Shown here: positions 9,157 through 18,126 of the stretch, in pieces
How the letters are laid out: every line of letters starts with the position of its first letter
How positions within the stretch are numbered: the first letter of the stretch is position 1
Assembly (NCBI RefSeq): GCF_020535545.1
Contig: NZ_CP084752.1
Coordinates: forward strand, 1,471,501 to 1,535,500
Reading direction: 5' to 3'
Source: Roseateles sp. XES5
GTDB taxonomy: Bacteria > Pseudomonadota > Alphaproteobacteria > Rhizobiales > Rhizobiaceae
Length of the DNA stretch: 64,000 bases
Notes under the pieces: model-generated
Databases searched by the model: none
What the model was told of the DNA's origin: nothing
What the model saw: the letters and a program-made list of their open reading frames with translations, nothing else
Made by a program: the position numbers and the translations under genes

Positions 9157-10434
9157 ATGACCACTTCCTTCCTTCGCGCGGCCGCCTTTGCGCTTGCTGC
9201 CGCGGCGTCCAGCCTTGCCATCGGCTCCGCCCATGCGGCGGCCGATCCGGCGGCCATCGTCAAGCACTATGCCGAGATTGCGCATGCCAAGTATTCCGAC
9301 GCGCTCGACGCCGCCAAGGCGCTCGATGCTGCCGTCGATGCCCTCATCGCCAAGCCGAGCGACGAAACGCTGAAGGCGGCGCGCGAGGCCTGGCTGAAGT
9401 CCCGCATCCCCTACCAGCAGACCGAAGCCTACCGCTTCGGCAACCCGATCGTCGACGATTGGGAAGGCAAGGTGAACGCCTGGCCGCTCGACGAAGGCCT
9501 GATCGACTATGTCGATCCGAGCTACGGCACGGAAAGCGATGAAAACGCCCTCTTCGTCGGCAATGTCATCGCCAATCCGAAGCTGGAGATCGGCGGCAAG
9601 ACCATCGACGCCACGAAGATCACCCCTGAGGTCCTGCAGGAACTGCATGAGGCCGGCGAGGTCGAGGCGAATGTCGCGACCGGCTACCACGCCATCGAAT
9701 TCCTGCTCTGGGGCCAGGATCTGAACGGCACCGGCAAGGGCGCCGGCAATCGCCAGGCGAGCGACTATGACACGGCCGCGTGCACCAATGGCAATTGCGA
9801 CCGCCGCGCCGCTTACCTGAAGTCCGCCTCGTCGCTGCTCGTCACCGATCTCGAAGAGATGGTGAAGGCCTGGGCGGCCGATGGCGACGCCACCAAGAAC
9901 GTCACCGCCGATCCGAAGGCCGGCATCACCGCCATGCTGACGGGCATGGGCTCGCTCTCCTACGGCGAGCTGGCCGGCGAGCGCATGAAGCTCGGCCTGC
10001 TGCTGCACGATCCGGAAGAGGAGCACGATTGCTTCTCCGACAACACGCACAACTCGCACTACTACGATGTCGTCGGCATCCAGACCGTCTATACCGGGGA
10101 ATATACCCGCCCGGACGGCTCGAAGATGACCGGCCCGTCGCTCTCCGAACTGGTCGCGGAAAAGGACGCCGCGCTCGACACGGAGCTGAAGGGCAAGCTC
10201 GACGCCAGCCATGTCGCCTTCAAGGCGCTGGTGGACCGCGCGGACGGCGGCGAAGCCTATGACCAGATGATCGGCGAAGGCAACGAAGAGGGCAACAAGG
10301 TCGTCCAGACCGCCATCGACAGCCTGATCGACCAGACCAAGACCATCGAGCGCGTCATCGGGTCGCTGGACCTCGGCAAAATCGAGCTTGAAGGCTCCGA
10401 CAGCCTGGATAATCCTAGCGCCGTCTTCAAATAA
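9157..10434 (+). CDS. Imelysin family periplasmic protein (peptidase M75 / iron-regulated)
   Basis: A 425-residue exported protein. The signal peptide is residues 1-28 (ends GSAHAAAD). The imelysin domain follows, with the conserved G-x-H-x-x-E motif intact at G176-H178-E181 (GYHAIEFLLWGQD), the putative metal site. Imelysins are periplasmic or outer-membrane proteins often under Fur or related iron control. CCAGGAG precedes the ATG. It heads a four-gene cluster matching the arrangement of PA4370-PA4373 in Pseudomonas aeruginosa. The molecular role is unresolved in the family. Confidence 0.9.
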   Translation: MTTSFLRAAAFALAAAASSLAIGSAHAAADPAAIVKHYAEIAHAKYSDALDAAKALDAAVDALIAKPSDETLKAAREAWLKSRIPYQQTEAYRFGNPIVDDWEGKVNAWPLDEGLIDYVDPSYGTESDENALFVGNVIANPKLEIGGKTIDATKITPEVLQELHEAGEVEANVATGYHAIEFLLWGQDLNGTGKGAGNRQASDYDTAACTNGNCDRRAAYLKSASSLLVTDLEEMVKAWAADGDATKNVTADPKAGITAMLTGMGSLSYGELAGERMKLGLLLHDPEEEHDCFSDNTHNSHYYDVVGIQTVYTGEYTRPDGSKMTGPSLSELVAEKDAALDTELKGKLDASHVAFKALVDRADGGEAYDQMIGEGNEEGNKVVQTAIDSLIDQTKTIERVIGSLDLGKIELEGSDSLDNPSAVFK

Positions 10435-10443
10435 GCAGGAAGG

Positions 10444-10470
10444 CGGGCCGCCGTCCCGCACGGCGGCCCG
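10444..10470 (+). other. Hairpin between the first imelysin and the di-haem oxidoreductase genes
   Basis: A perfect 11-bp GC-only stem (10444-10454 with 10460-10470, 5-base loop) fills most of the 45-bp gap. There is no T-run, so it is unlikely to terminate. It may stabilise the upstream mRNA or reduce expression of the downstream gene, whose own ribosome site is poor. Confidence 0.5.
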
Positions 10471-10479
10471 ATCCCATAC

Positions 10480-12015
10480 ATGACAGAACGCCCCGCCCGT
10501 CGCCTGCTCGCGGTTTCCGCCGCGTTCACCGTCGCGGCGGGCGTTTTCGTTCTGGGACACGCGCATTCGTCCGACAGGGAGCGGGACGATCTCTCGGCGA
10601 AGGACCGCAAGCGCGTTGCCGCCGTGACGGCGCTGGCGATGGATTTTTCCAAGGCGGAGCAATACGAGGCGATGTCCGGCGGCGCGGCGACCTCGCTTGC
10701 CAAAATCGACGTCAACAGCTTCTCCCACTTCTCCGAAAACATCACCTTCGAGGAGCGGGAAACCTTCAAGCTCGGCAACGCGCTGTTCCAGAAGCTCTGG
10801 GTTTCTTCGCCCTCCTCCACACAGGCCTCCGACGGTCTCGGACCGCTCTACAACGCGCGCTCCTGCCAGACCTGCCACATCAAGGACGGCCGCGGCCACC
10901 CGCCGGAGGGCGCGGACGACGCGACCTCGATGTTCCTGCGCCTCGCCCGGCCTGCGAAGACGCCGGACGAAACGGCGACGCTGAAAAGCCTGCGCGAGAT
11001 GAGCCTGCCCGACCCGATCTATGGCCGCCAGCTTCAGGACCTTGCCATTCCCGGCCTCAAGGCCGAGGGCCGCATGGCGATTGACTATAGCGAGGCGGCG
11101 GTGACGCTTGCCGGCGGCGAGGTTGTCGCCCTGCGCCGCCCGACCTATTCCGTCGTGAACCTCGCCTATGGCGACCTCGACCCGACGACGACGCTCTCGC
11201 CGCGCGTCACCCAGCCGATGCTCGGCCTCGGCCTCATCCAGGCGATCCACGAAGCGGACATTCTGGCGCTCGCCGACCCCGACGACGCGAACGGCGACGG
11301 CATCAGCGGCAAGGCGGCCATCGCCATCGACCCGGCGACCGGGAAAGAGGCGCTCGGCCGGTTCGGCTGGAAGGCGCAATCGGCGACGGTGCGCCAGCAG
11401 AGCGCCGATGCCTTCGCCTTCGACATCGGCATTTCCACACCCGAGGTGCCGCTGCACCAGGGCGATTGCACGCCGGCGCAGACCGCCTGCCTCGAACGCC
11501 CCGACGGCGTGCAGGCGCGGCTCGGCGACGTCGAAGCGCCGCCGCCGATCATGGATCTCGTGACCTTCTATGCGGAAAACCTCGCCGTGCCGGCACGGCG
11601 CAAGGCGAGCTTCGCCGAAACGCTCGGCGGAAAACGCGTGTTCTACGAGACCGGCTGCACCGCCTGCCACCAGCCGAAATTCGTGACCCGGCGCGATGCC
11701 GGCAACAAGGCCCATGCCTTCCAGCTCATCTGGCCCTATTCCGATTTCCTGCTGCACGACATGGGCGACGGCCTTGCCGACGGGCAGGCGGTCGGCGTGG
11801 CGAACGGCCGGGAGTGGCGCACACCGCCGCTCTGGGGTATCGGCCTTACAAAAACCGTCAACGGCCATACGTTCTTCCTGCATGACGGACGCGCCCGCTC
11901 CCTCACCGAGGCCATTCTGTGGCACGGCGGCGAAGCCAGGGCGGCGCGCGACCGCTTCGCCGCACTGGAAAAACAGGACCGCGACGCCCTTCTGACCTTC
12001 CTGGAGAGCCTCTGA
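10480..12015 (+). CDS. Di-haem oxidoreductase (thiol oxidoreductase-like) family protein
   Basis: A 511-residue exported c-type cytochrome. The N-terminus (ARRLLAVSAAFTVAAGVFVLG) is a signal or anchor. Two haem-binding C-x-x-C-H motifs are present: CQTCH at 129-133 and CTACH at 393-397. This two-haem layout is the DHOR family, related to di-haem peroxidases. It lies between two imelysin genes and overlaps the next start by 1 base (TGATG). Its redox function in the cluster is inferred; in the P. aeruginosa cluster the equivalent gene is iron-regulated. Confidence 0.9.
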   Translation: MTERPARRLLAVSAAFTVAAGVFVLGHAHSSDRERDDLSAKDRKRVAAVTALAMDFSKAEQYEAMSGGAATSLAKIDVNSFSHFSENITFEERETFKLGNALFQKLWVSSPSSTQASDGLGPLYNARSCQTCHIKDGRGHPPEGADDATSMFLRLARPAKTPDETATLKSLREMSLPDPIYGRQLQDLAIPGLKAEGRMAIDYSEAAVTLAGGEVVALRRPTYSVVNLAYGDLDPTTTLSPRVTQPMLGLGLIQAIHEADILALADPDDANGDGISGKAAIAIDPATGKEALGRFGWKAQSATVRQQSADAFAFDIGISTPEVPLHQGDCTPAQTACLERPDGVQARLGDVEAPPPIMDLVTFYAENLAVPARRKASFAETLGGKRVFYETGCTACHQPKFVTRRDAGNKAHAFQLIWPYSDFLLHDMGDGLADGQAVGVANGREWRTPPLWGIGLTKTVNGHTFFLHDGRARSLTEAILWHGGEARAARDRFAALEKQDRDALLTFLESL

Positions 12016-13145
12016 TGACGACCCGGCGCCTTTTCTTCCCGCGGCTCGCCGCGCTTGCCGCGGCAAGCTTCCTCCTCACCGCCACCCTGCCGGCGCTGGC
12101 GCAGGAGGGCGCGGCTCCCGTGCTGCCCGATCTCACCGACGACAACGTCGTCGACGTCATGACGCGTGCCGTCGACGACGTCATCCGCCCCGGCTACCAC
12201 GCCTTCGAGGCCTCTGCCGGCACGCTCGCGCAGGCGACGGAGGCCTTCTGCAAGGCGCCGTCGCAGGCAAGCCGCACGAGCGTGGACGACGCCTTCCGCC
12301 AGGCCGTCGCCGACTGGGGCCGTATCGAGATCGTGCGGATCGGCCCGGTCCTCGACGACAACCGCTTCGAGCGCATCCTGTTCTACCCCGACCGCAAGAG
12401 CACCGGCCTGAAGCAGGTGCAGGCGCTGTTGCAGAAGCAGGACGAGGCCGATGCGGACGCTGCCGCCATGGCGGGCAAGAGCGTCGCCATCCAGGGCTTC
12501 GGCGCGCTCGAATTCGCGCTCTACGGCACCGGCTCCCAAACGCTGATGGAAACGCCGGAGAGCTTCCGCTGCCGCTATGCCGCCGCCGTCGCAACCCATA
12601 TCCGGACGACGGCCGGCCAGCTTGCGGCGGCCTGGGACGCGCCGGACGGCGTGCAGCGCGACTGGAAACATCCCGGCCCGCAAAACCCGGTCTTCCGCAC
12701 CGGCAAGGAAGCCGTCACCGCGCTTCTCGGCATTCTCGTGCACGGCGCGGAGGCGGTGCGCGACCAGCGCATCGAAACCTTCTACCGCCACGGCGGCACG
12801 GCACGGCCGAAATCGGCGGTCTTCTGGCGCTCGGGCAACACCTGGACCTCGATCGACGCCAATATCGAGGGACTGCACATGCTCTTCGACAAGTCCGGCA
12901 TGGTCGGCCTCATCGACCCGAACTTCGTCTCCATCGGCGGCAACATCGATTTCGTGCTGAAATCGCTGCATCGGGTGGCGCCGACCATCGACACCGACAT
13001 CGAAAAGGCCGTTTCGACGCCCGAGGAGCAGCAGAAGATCGCCTTCCTGCTCGTCAACACGCGGGACCTGATCCTGCGTCTCAACGGCGAATATGGCGGC
13101 GCGATGGGCCTCGGCGCCGGCTTCTCCTTCGCGGACGGCGACTGA
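12015..13145 (+). CDS. Second imelysin family protein, metal motif degenerate
   Basis: A 376-residue exported imelysin paralogue with signal peptide MTTRRLFFPRLAALAAASFL and cleavage near A-L-A-Q. At the position of the family motif G-x-H-x-x-E it reads GFGALE (residues 161-166), so the His is Gly while the Glu is kept; the first paralogue keeps both. It is translationally coupled on both sides (TGATG overlaps). The loss of His suggests it is not a metalloprotease of the M75 type, and may be a structural or substrate-binding partner. Confidence 0.88.
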   Translation: MTTRRLFFPRLAALAAASFLLTATLPALAQEGAAPVLPDLTDDNVVDVMTRAVDDVIRPGYHAFEASAGTLAQATEAFCKAPSQASRTSVDDAFRQAVADWGRIEIVRIGPVLDDNRFERILFYPDRKSTGLKQVQALLQKQDEADADAAAMAGKSVAIQGFGALEFALYGTGSQTLMETPESFRCRYAAAVATHIRTTAGQLAAAWDAPDGVQRDWKHPGPQNPVFRTGKEAVTALLGILVHGAEAVRDQRIETFYRHGGTARPKSAVFWRSGNTWTSIDANIEGLHMLFDKSGMVGLIDPNFVSIGGNIDFVLKSLHRVAPTIDTDIEKAVSTPEEQQKIAFLLVNTRDLILRLNGEYGGAMGLGAGFSFADGD

Positions 13146-14239
13146 TGCCGGCCCGCCCCAGCGCGCGGCTCGACCGCCGCGCCTTCCTGCGCATGGCGGG
13201 CGCGGCCTGGGCGGCATCGCTCGCCGCCCGCCCGGCCTTCGCGCTTGCCCGCACCGACGCGGTCTTCGCCTCCGGCTACAGGGAGCCCGACGGCAGCTTC
13301 GGCATCGCGGTCCTGACGGAAGACGGCACGATCATCGAACGAACGCCGCTGCCCGCCCGCAGCCACGGCATGGCCTTTTCTCCCGTCACCAGTCATCTCG
13401 TCGCCTTCGCGCGGCGCCCCGGCACCTTCGCGCTGGTGATCGACCGCACGGGCGCGACGGCCCCCGTCACCATCGCCGCGGCCGAGGACCGACATTTCTT
13501 CGGCCATGGCTGCTTTTCGCCGGACGGACGGATCCTCTATGCCAGCGAGAACGATTTCGACGCCAACCGGGGCGTCATCGGCCTCTACGACGCCCGCGAC
13601 GGCTATCGCCGCATCGGCGAATATTCGACCTTCGGCATCGGCACGCACGACCTTTCCGTCAGCGACGACGGCAGCCTGCTGATCGCCGCGAACGGCGGTA
13701 TCGAGACCCATCCGGATTTCGGCCGCACCAAGCTGAACCTCGACCATATGGAGCCCTCGCTTGCCCTTGTCGACGCGGCGACGGGCGCGCTCGTCGAGCG
13801 GCACGCGCTGCCGGACACGCTGCGCCAGCTTTCCACCCGCCACATCGACCTCGACGCCAAGGGCCGCATCTGGTTCGCCTGTCAGTATGAGGGCCCGCGC
13901 AACGACCTGCCGCCGCTCGTCGGCCATTTCGGCAAGGGCGAGGACCTCACCTTCCTCTCCCTGCCGGAAGAGACCACCATCGGGCTTGCCAATTATGTGG
14001 GCGCCATCGCCGTCAACCGGCGCGAGAACCATGTCGGCCTGACCTCGCCCAATGGCGGCCGCTTCGTTTTGCTCGATGCCGGGACCGGCCGCGTGCTCAG
14101 GGAGGAGGCCGTCGCGGATGCCGCCGGCATCGCCGCCGCGCCGCACGGCTTTGCCGTCTCCTCCTATGACGGGCGCTTCGCCGGCCGCCGCGAAGGCGTC
14201 GCCTGGGACCAGCACATTGCCAGCCTGACGCCCCGCTGA
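13145..14239 (+). CDS. DUF1513 beta-propeller-like protein, Tat-exported
   Basis: A 364-residue protein with a twin-arginine signal: DRRAFLRMAGAAW around residues 10-22, then an Ala-rich hydrophobic stretch ending P-A-F-A. The mature protein has repeated short beta-rich segments (RPGTFALVIDRTG, GVIGLYDARDGY, PSLALVDAATG) typical of DUF1513, which is propeller-like. A Tat signal implies folding in the cytoplasm, perhaps with a cofactor. It is the fourth gene of the imelysin cluster. The function is unknown. Confidence 0.87.
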   Translation: MPARPSARLDRRAFLRMAGAAWAASLAARPAFALARTDAVFASGYREPDGSFGIAVLTEDGTIIERTPLPARSHGMAFSPVTSHLVAFARRPGTFALVIDRTGATAPVTIAAAEDRHFFGHGCFSPDGRILYASENDFDANRGVIGLYDARDGYRRIGEYSTFGIGTHDLSVSDDGSLLIAANGGIETHPDFGRTKLNLDHMEPSLALVDAATGALVERHALPDTLRQLSTRHIDLDAKGRIWFACQYEGPRNDLPPLVGHFGKGEDLTFLSLPEETTIGLANYVGAIAVNRRENHVGLTSPNGGRFVLLDAGTGRVLREEAVADAAGIAAAPHGFAVSSYDGRFAGRREGVAWDQHIASLTPR

Positions 14240-14283
14240 TTTTCACCCCTGGACGACGGGCCCGGGCGCTCTACCTCCCCGGC

Positions 14284-14739
14284 ATGAACAACAAGCCTCT
14301 CGTCTATCTCGCCTTCATCATCCTCGTTCTCGGCATAGGCCTGCTGATCGGCGCCAGCAATGTGCCCGACGACTGGTATCAGTCGCTGGCCAAACCATCC
14401 TTCAACCCGCCGAACTGGGTCTTCGCGCCGGTCTGGAGCCTGCTCTACATCGTCATCGGCGTGGTCGGCGCCCGCACCTGGCTTTCTCTTCGCCGCTCCA
14501 TGGCGATGCGGCTATGGTTCGCCCAGATGCTCCTAAACTTCGCCTGGTCGCCGGTCTTCTTCGGCCTCCGGGATCCGACATCCGCGATGGTCATCATCCT
14601 CGGCCTTCTCGTTTCCGTCGCCGGTTTCATCGCCGTCTCCTGGCGGCAGGACCGCACCGCCGCCCTGCTCTTTCTGCCCTATCTTGCCTGGGTCGCCTTC
14701 GCGAGCGCGCTCAACGGCGCGATTCTCGCACTGAACTGA
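14284..14739 (+). CDS. tspO: TspO/MBR family tryptophan-rich sensory protein
   Basis: A 151-residue five-helix membrane protein. It starts with a hydrophobic helix (LVYLAFIILVLGIGLLIGA) and has the family hallmark W-Y-x-x-L-x-K-P-x-F-x-P-P-x-W-V-F-A-P-V-W between residues 32 and 52, followed by NFAWSPVFF. TspO binds porphyrins and links oxygen or tetrapyrrole status to gene expression in alphaproteobacteria. It is 44 bp downstream of the DUF1513 gene; co-transcription is possible. No strong ribosome site is visible. Confidence 0.92.
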   Translation: MNNKPLVYLAFIILVLGIGLLIGASNVPDDWYQSLAKPSFNPPNWVFAPVWSLLYIVIGVVGARTWLSLRRSMAMRLWFAQMLLNFAWSPVFFGLRDPTSAMVIILGLLVSVAGFIAVSWRQDRTAALLFLPYLAWVAFASALNGAILALN

Positions 14740-14811
14740 CGGGAGCGCTTGCAGCGCAGCATGCGCCGTGCAACCTTCGGCCGATCCAGGGGCTGGCAGC
14801 ACGGGCGCATC

Positions 14812-15261
14812 ATGACAGGCTTTCCATCGGCGACCTTCGCCGACCGCATCGCAAAGAGCTTCGACCGGCAGGCTGCGATGCGGCTGATCGGCGCCGAACT
14901 CACCCGTGTCGAGCACGGCACGGTGGAGATCGAACTGCCCTTCGACGACAAGCTGACCCAGCAGCACGGCTTCCTCCATGCCGGCGTCATCTCCGCCGCC
15001 CTCGACACCGCCTGCGGCTATGCCGCCTATTCCGTCATCGATGCGGATGCCTCCATCCTCACCATCGAGTTCAAGGTGAACCTCATGTCGCCGGGGCGCG
15101 GCGAGCGCTTCCTGTTCCGCGGCGAGGTCACCAAGCCCGGCAGCAATATCATCGTCGCCGACGGGCGCGGCTATGCCGTCTCCGACGGTCCCGCCAAGCT
15201 GATCGCTTCCATGACCGGCACGATGATGGTCGTGCGCGGCCGCGAGGACATCGCCGAATGA
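14812..15261 (+). CDS. PaaI family (hotdog-fold) thioesterase
   Basis: A 149-residue hotdog-fold acyl-CoA thioesterase. The diagnostic segment QQHGFLHAGVISAALDTACGYAA spans residues 45-67: H-G-G-x-x-x-x-L-D-type catalytic sequence with HAGV and the acidic D61. ATG 14812 starts the conserved domain; an upstream in-frame ATG at 14749 would add 21 basic residues with no support. The ATGA overlap couples it to the next gene. Confidence 0.87.
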   Translation: MTGFPSATFADRIAKSFDRQAAMRLIGAELTRVEHGTVEIELPFDDKLTQQHGFLHAGVISAALDTACGYAAYSVIDADASILTIEFKVNLMSPGRGERFLFRGEVTKPGSNIIVADGRGYAVSDGPAKLIASMTGTMMVVRGREDIAE

Positions 15262-15902
15262 GCTTTACCCTCAAGACCGTCGGCAGCAAGCGCATCCTCT
15301 ATGTCATGGCCGCCGATGCCGAATACGGCCCGCACCTGAAGGCCCGCATCGCGCCCTTCATGACCGGCGTCGGCCCGGTCGAGGCGGCCGTGCAGCTGAC
15401 GCTCGCCCTTTGCCATCTGGAAGCGGAGGGAAATCTTCCCGACTACGTCGTCTCGCTCGGCTCGGCGGGCTCGGCGACGCTCGAACAGACCGGCGTCTAC
15501 CAGGCGACCTCCGTCTCCTACCGCGACATGGACGCTTCCCCGCTCGGCTTTACCAAAGGCGCGACGCCCTTCCTCGACCAGCCGGCCGAAATCGCCCTGC
15601 CCTGCTCCATTCCCGGCATCGCCAAGGCCCGGCTTTCGACCGGCGCCAACATCGTCTCGGGCGCCGCCTATGCCACCATCGACGCCGACATGGTGGAGAT
15701 GGAAACCTATGCCGAATTGCGCGCCTGCCAGGCCTTCAACGTGCCGCTCATCGGCCTTCGCGGCATTTCCGATGGCAAGGCCGAACTCACCCATATCGGC
15801 GACTGGACGGAATACCTGCATGTGATCGACGAGAAACTGGCCGACGCCGTCGATGCGCTGGAAAGCGCCATCGCCTCGTCCACCATCGCGCGCAACGGCT
15901 GA
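15258..15902 (+). CDS. 5'-methylthioadenosine/S-adenosylhomocysteine nucleosidase-like protein
   Basis: A 214-residue nucleoside-phosphorylase-fold protein. It starts with KRILYVMAADAEYGPHL, and contains MTGVGPVEAAVQ near the N-terminus and EMETYAELRACQAF plus LRGISDGK near the C-terminus, matching the substrate Met-Glu and catalytic Asp elements of MTA/SAH nucleosidase. It would cleave adenine from MTA or SAH. The start overlaps the thioesterase stop by 4 bases. Annotation as a general phosphorylase is possible. Confidence 0.83.
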   Translation: MSFTLKTVGSKRILYVMAADAEYGPHLKARIAPFMTGVGPVEAAVQLTLALCHLEAEGNLPDYVVSLGSAGSATLEQTGVYQATSVSYRDMDASPLGFTKGATPFLDQPAEIALPCSIPGIAKARLSTGANIVSGAAYATIDADMVEMETYAELRACQAFNVPLIGLRGISDGKAELTHIGDWTEYLHVIDEKLADAVDALESAIASSTIARNG

Positions 15903-15955
15903 AAATCCGGCTCTGCCCCGTTGCGCGCCGCGCGGATATTCTTTAAAGGCTCGCC

Positions 15956-17518
15956 ATGACCCAGACAGCTCATCCCGACAGCGTTCTCATCATCGATTTC
16001 GGCAGCCAGGTGACCCAGCTCATCGGGCGGCGCGTGCGCGAAGCAGGCGTCTATTGCGAGATCGTTCCCTTCCAGTCGGCGGAAGACGCCTTCCACCGCA
16101 TGCAGCCGAAGGCGATCATCTTCTCCGGCGGCCCGGCCTCGGTGCTCGACCAGGGCAGCCCCCGCGCACCGCAGATCGCCTTCGATTCCGGCCTGCCGAT
16201 CCTCGGCATCTGCTACGGCCAGCAGACGCTCGCCACCCAGCTCGGCGGCACCGTCGAAGGCGGCCATGCCCGTGAATTCGGTCGCGCCGACGTGGAGATC
16301 CTGAAGAACAGCCCGCTCTTCGAGGGCTTCTGGGAGGTCGGCAAGAAATATCCGGTCTGGATGAGCCACGGCGACCGCGTCACCGTCGCGCCCGAAGGCT
16401 TCGAGATCATCGGCGTTTCGGAAAACGCCCCCTTCGCCATCTGCGTCAACGAGGCGAAGCGCTACTACACGACCATGTTCCATCCGGAAGTGGTGCACAC
16501 GCCCGACGGCGCCAAGCTGCTGTCGAACTTCGTGCACAAGATCGCCGGCATCAAGGGCGACTGGTCGATGTCCGCCTACCGCGCCCGCGCCGTCGAGGCG
16601 ATCCGCGAACAGGTCGGCGACAAGCGCGTCATCTGCGCCCTTTCGGGCGGCGTCGACAGTTCCGTCGCGGCGCTCCTCATCCATGAGGCCGTCGGCGCGC
16701 AGCTTACCTGCATCCTCGTCGACCACGGCCTGATGCGCAAGAACGAGGCGGCCGACGTCGTCGCCATGTTCCGCGAGCATTACAACCTGCACCTCATCCA
16801 TGTCGACGCCGTCGACCGCTTCGTCGGCGAACTGGAAGGCGTTTCCGATCCCGAGACCAAGCGCAAGATCATCGGCCGCCTGTTCATCGAGGTGTTCGAG
16901 GAAGAGGCCGGCAAGCTCGGCGGCGCGGAATTCCTCGCCCAGGGCACGCTCTATCCCGACGTCATCGAAAGCGTCTCCTTCACCGGCGGCCCCTCGGTGA
17001 CGATCAAGTCGCACCACAATGTCGGCGGTCTGCCCGAGCGCATGAACATGAAGCTCGTCGAGCCGCTGCGCGAACTCTTCAAGGACGAGGTACGCGTGCT
17101 CGGCCGCGAACTCGGCCTGCCGGACAGCTTCATCGGCCGCCACCCCTTCCCGGGTCCGGGCCTTGCCATCCGCTGCCCGGGCGGCATCACCCGCGACAAG
17201 CTGGAGATCCTGCGCGAAGCCGACGCCATCTATCTCGACGAAATCCGCAAGGCCGGTCTCTACGACAAGATCTGGCAGGCCTTCGCCGTGCTGCTGCCGG
17301 TCCAGACCGTCGGCGTCATGGGTGACGGACGCACCTACGAATTCGTCTGCGCGCTGCGCGCCGTCACCTCGGTCGACGGCATGACCGCCGACTTCTACCA
17401 CTACGACATGAACTTCCTCGGCCGCGCCGCCACCCGCATCATCAACGAAGTCCGCGGCATCAACCGCGTCGTTTATGACGTGACGAGCAAGCCGCCGGGC
17501 ACGATCGAGTGGGAATGA
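15956..17518 (+). CDS. guaA: GMP synthase (glutamine-hydrolysing)
   Basis: Converts XMP to GMP using glutamine and ATP in purine synthesis. The 520-residue product is full length with three domains. The class I glutamine amidotransferase has nucleophile C86 in GICYGQQ and the His-Glu pair in MFHPEVVHT. The ATP pyrophosphatase has its P-loop SGGVDSS at 230-236. The C-terminal dimerisation domain contains [11 protein letters not shown] and ends [10 protein letters not shown] good intrinsic terminator follows. Confidence 0.98.
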   Translation: MTQTAHPDSVLIIDFGSQVTQLIGRRVREAGVYCEIVPFQSAEDAFHRMQPKAIIFSGGPASVLDQGSPRAPQIAFDSGLPILGICYGQQTLATQLGGTVEGGHAREFGRADVEILKNSPLFEGFWEVGKKYPVWMSHGDRVTVAPEGFEIIGVSENAPFAICVNEAKRYYTTMFHPEVVHTPDGAKLLSNFVHKIAGIKGDWSMSAYRARAVEAIREQVGDKRVICALSGGVDSSVAALLIHEAVGAQLTCILVDHGLMRKNEAADVVAMFREHYNLHLIHVDAVDRFVGELEGVSDPETKRKIIGRLFIEVFEEEAGKLGGAEFLAQGTLYPDVIESVSFTGGPSVTIKSHHNVGGLPERMNMKLVEPLRELFKDEVRVLGRELGLPDSFIGRHPFPGPGLAIRCPGGITRDKLEILREADAIYLDEIRKAGLYDKIWQAFAVLLPVQTVGVMGDGRTYEFVCALRAVTSVDGMTADFYHYDMNFLGRAATRIINEVRGINRVVYDVTSKPPGTIEWE

Positions 17519-17549
17519 GAGCACGGCTCTCGACATGACGGAAATCCTG

Positions 17550-17578
17550 AAAGCCCCGGTGTTCGCGCCGGGGCTTTT
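17550..17578 (+). terminator. Intrinsic terminator after guaA
   Basis: A 9-bp stem (17551-17559 with 17568-17576, 8-base loop) ends in a run of T at 17575-17578, with a matching A just before the stem. It lies 32 bases after the guaA stop and insulates guaA from the ECF41 module. Confidence 0.85.
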
Positions 17579-17606
17579 GCTTGTCGGAAAAAAATCGCGC
17601 GGACCA

Positions 17607-17633
17607 TGTCACATCCGGCATGCCTGCCTCGTC
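17607..17633 (+). promoter_or_regulatory. ECF41-type promoter (TGTCACA-N16-CGTC)
   Basis: The -35 element TGTCACA (17607-17613) and the -10 element CGTC (17630-17633) are separated by exactly 16 bases. This equals the promoter consensus reported for group ECF41 sigma factors. It lies 31 bp before the AhpD-like start, and the sigma factor is the next gene, so autoregulation is the natural reading. Confidence 0.8.
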
Positions 17634-17664
17634 ATGGCGGTGTAGGATTGAAAAGGAGACTGGA

Positions 17665-18126
17665 ATGTCCGCCCGCATGACCGATTATTTCAAACGCGCC
17701 GAACCCGCCTTCAAGGCGATGTTCGCCCTGGAAGCCGCCCTGAAAGCCAGCCCGCTGGAGGCGAGCCTGCTGCATCTCATCAAGTTGCGCGCCTCGCAGA
17801 TCAACGGCTGCGCCTATTGCATCCATATGCATGTCGGCGAGGCGCTGAAGGACGGCGAAGATCCGATGCGGCTGCACCTCCTCGCCGGCTGGCGCGATTC
17901 CTCGCTCTACACCGAACGGGAACGGGCGGCTCTTGCCTGGACGGAAGCCCTGACTCTGGTGGCCGAAACGGGTGCGCCCGACGCGGACTGGCACGCCGTT
18001 CAGGCCGCCTTCACGCCCGATGAACAGGCCTGGCTGCCGCTCGCCATCGGCGCGATCAATGTCTGGAACCGGGTGCAGGTCGGCTTCCGCGCGGAGCATC
18101 CGGTCGACAAGCGCCATGCGGCCTGA
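17665..18126 (+). CDS. AhpD-like / carboxymuconolactone decarboxylase family protein
   Basis: A 153-residue all-helical protein with the AhpD redox motif C-x-x-C-x-x-x-H (C49, C52, H56 in CAYCIHMH), indicating peroxidase-type or disulfide redox chemistry rather than true decarboxylase activity. AAAGGAG precedes the ATG. Genes of this family are the classical partners and targets of ECF41 sigma factors, and here the sigma gene overlaps its 3' end by 11 bases. The substrate is unknown. Confidence 0.92.
   Translation: MSARMTDYFKRAEPAFKAMFALEAALKASPLEASLLHLIKLRASQINGCAYCIHMHVGEALKDGEDPMRLHLLAGWRDSSLYTERERAALAWTEALTLVAETGAPDADWHAVQAAFTPDEQAWLPLAIGAINVWNRVQVGFRAEHPVDKRHAA

Noticed and set aside
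9133..12066. A 977-codon open frame on the minus strand across the imelysin and di-haem oxidoreductase genes.
   Set aside because: It is the antisense shadow of strongly supported + strand genes. High GC3 makes long antisense frames common; its translation is Arg/Gly/Val-rich with no domain.
15707..17536. A 609-codon minus-strand frame opposite guaA.
   Set aside because: Antisense to guaA, which has all its catalytic motifs; the shadow has no recognisable domain or ribosome site.
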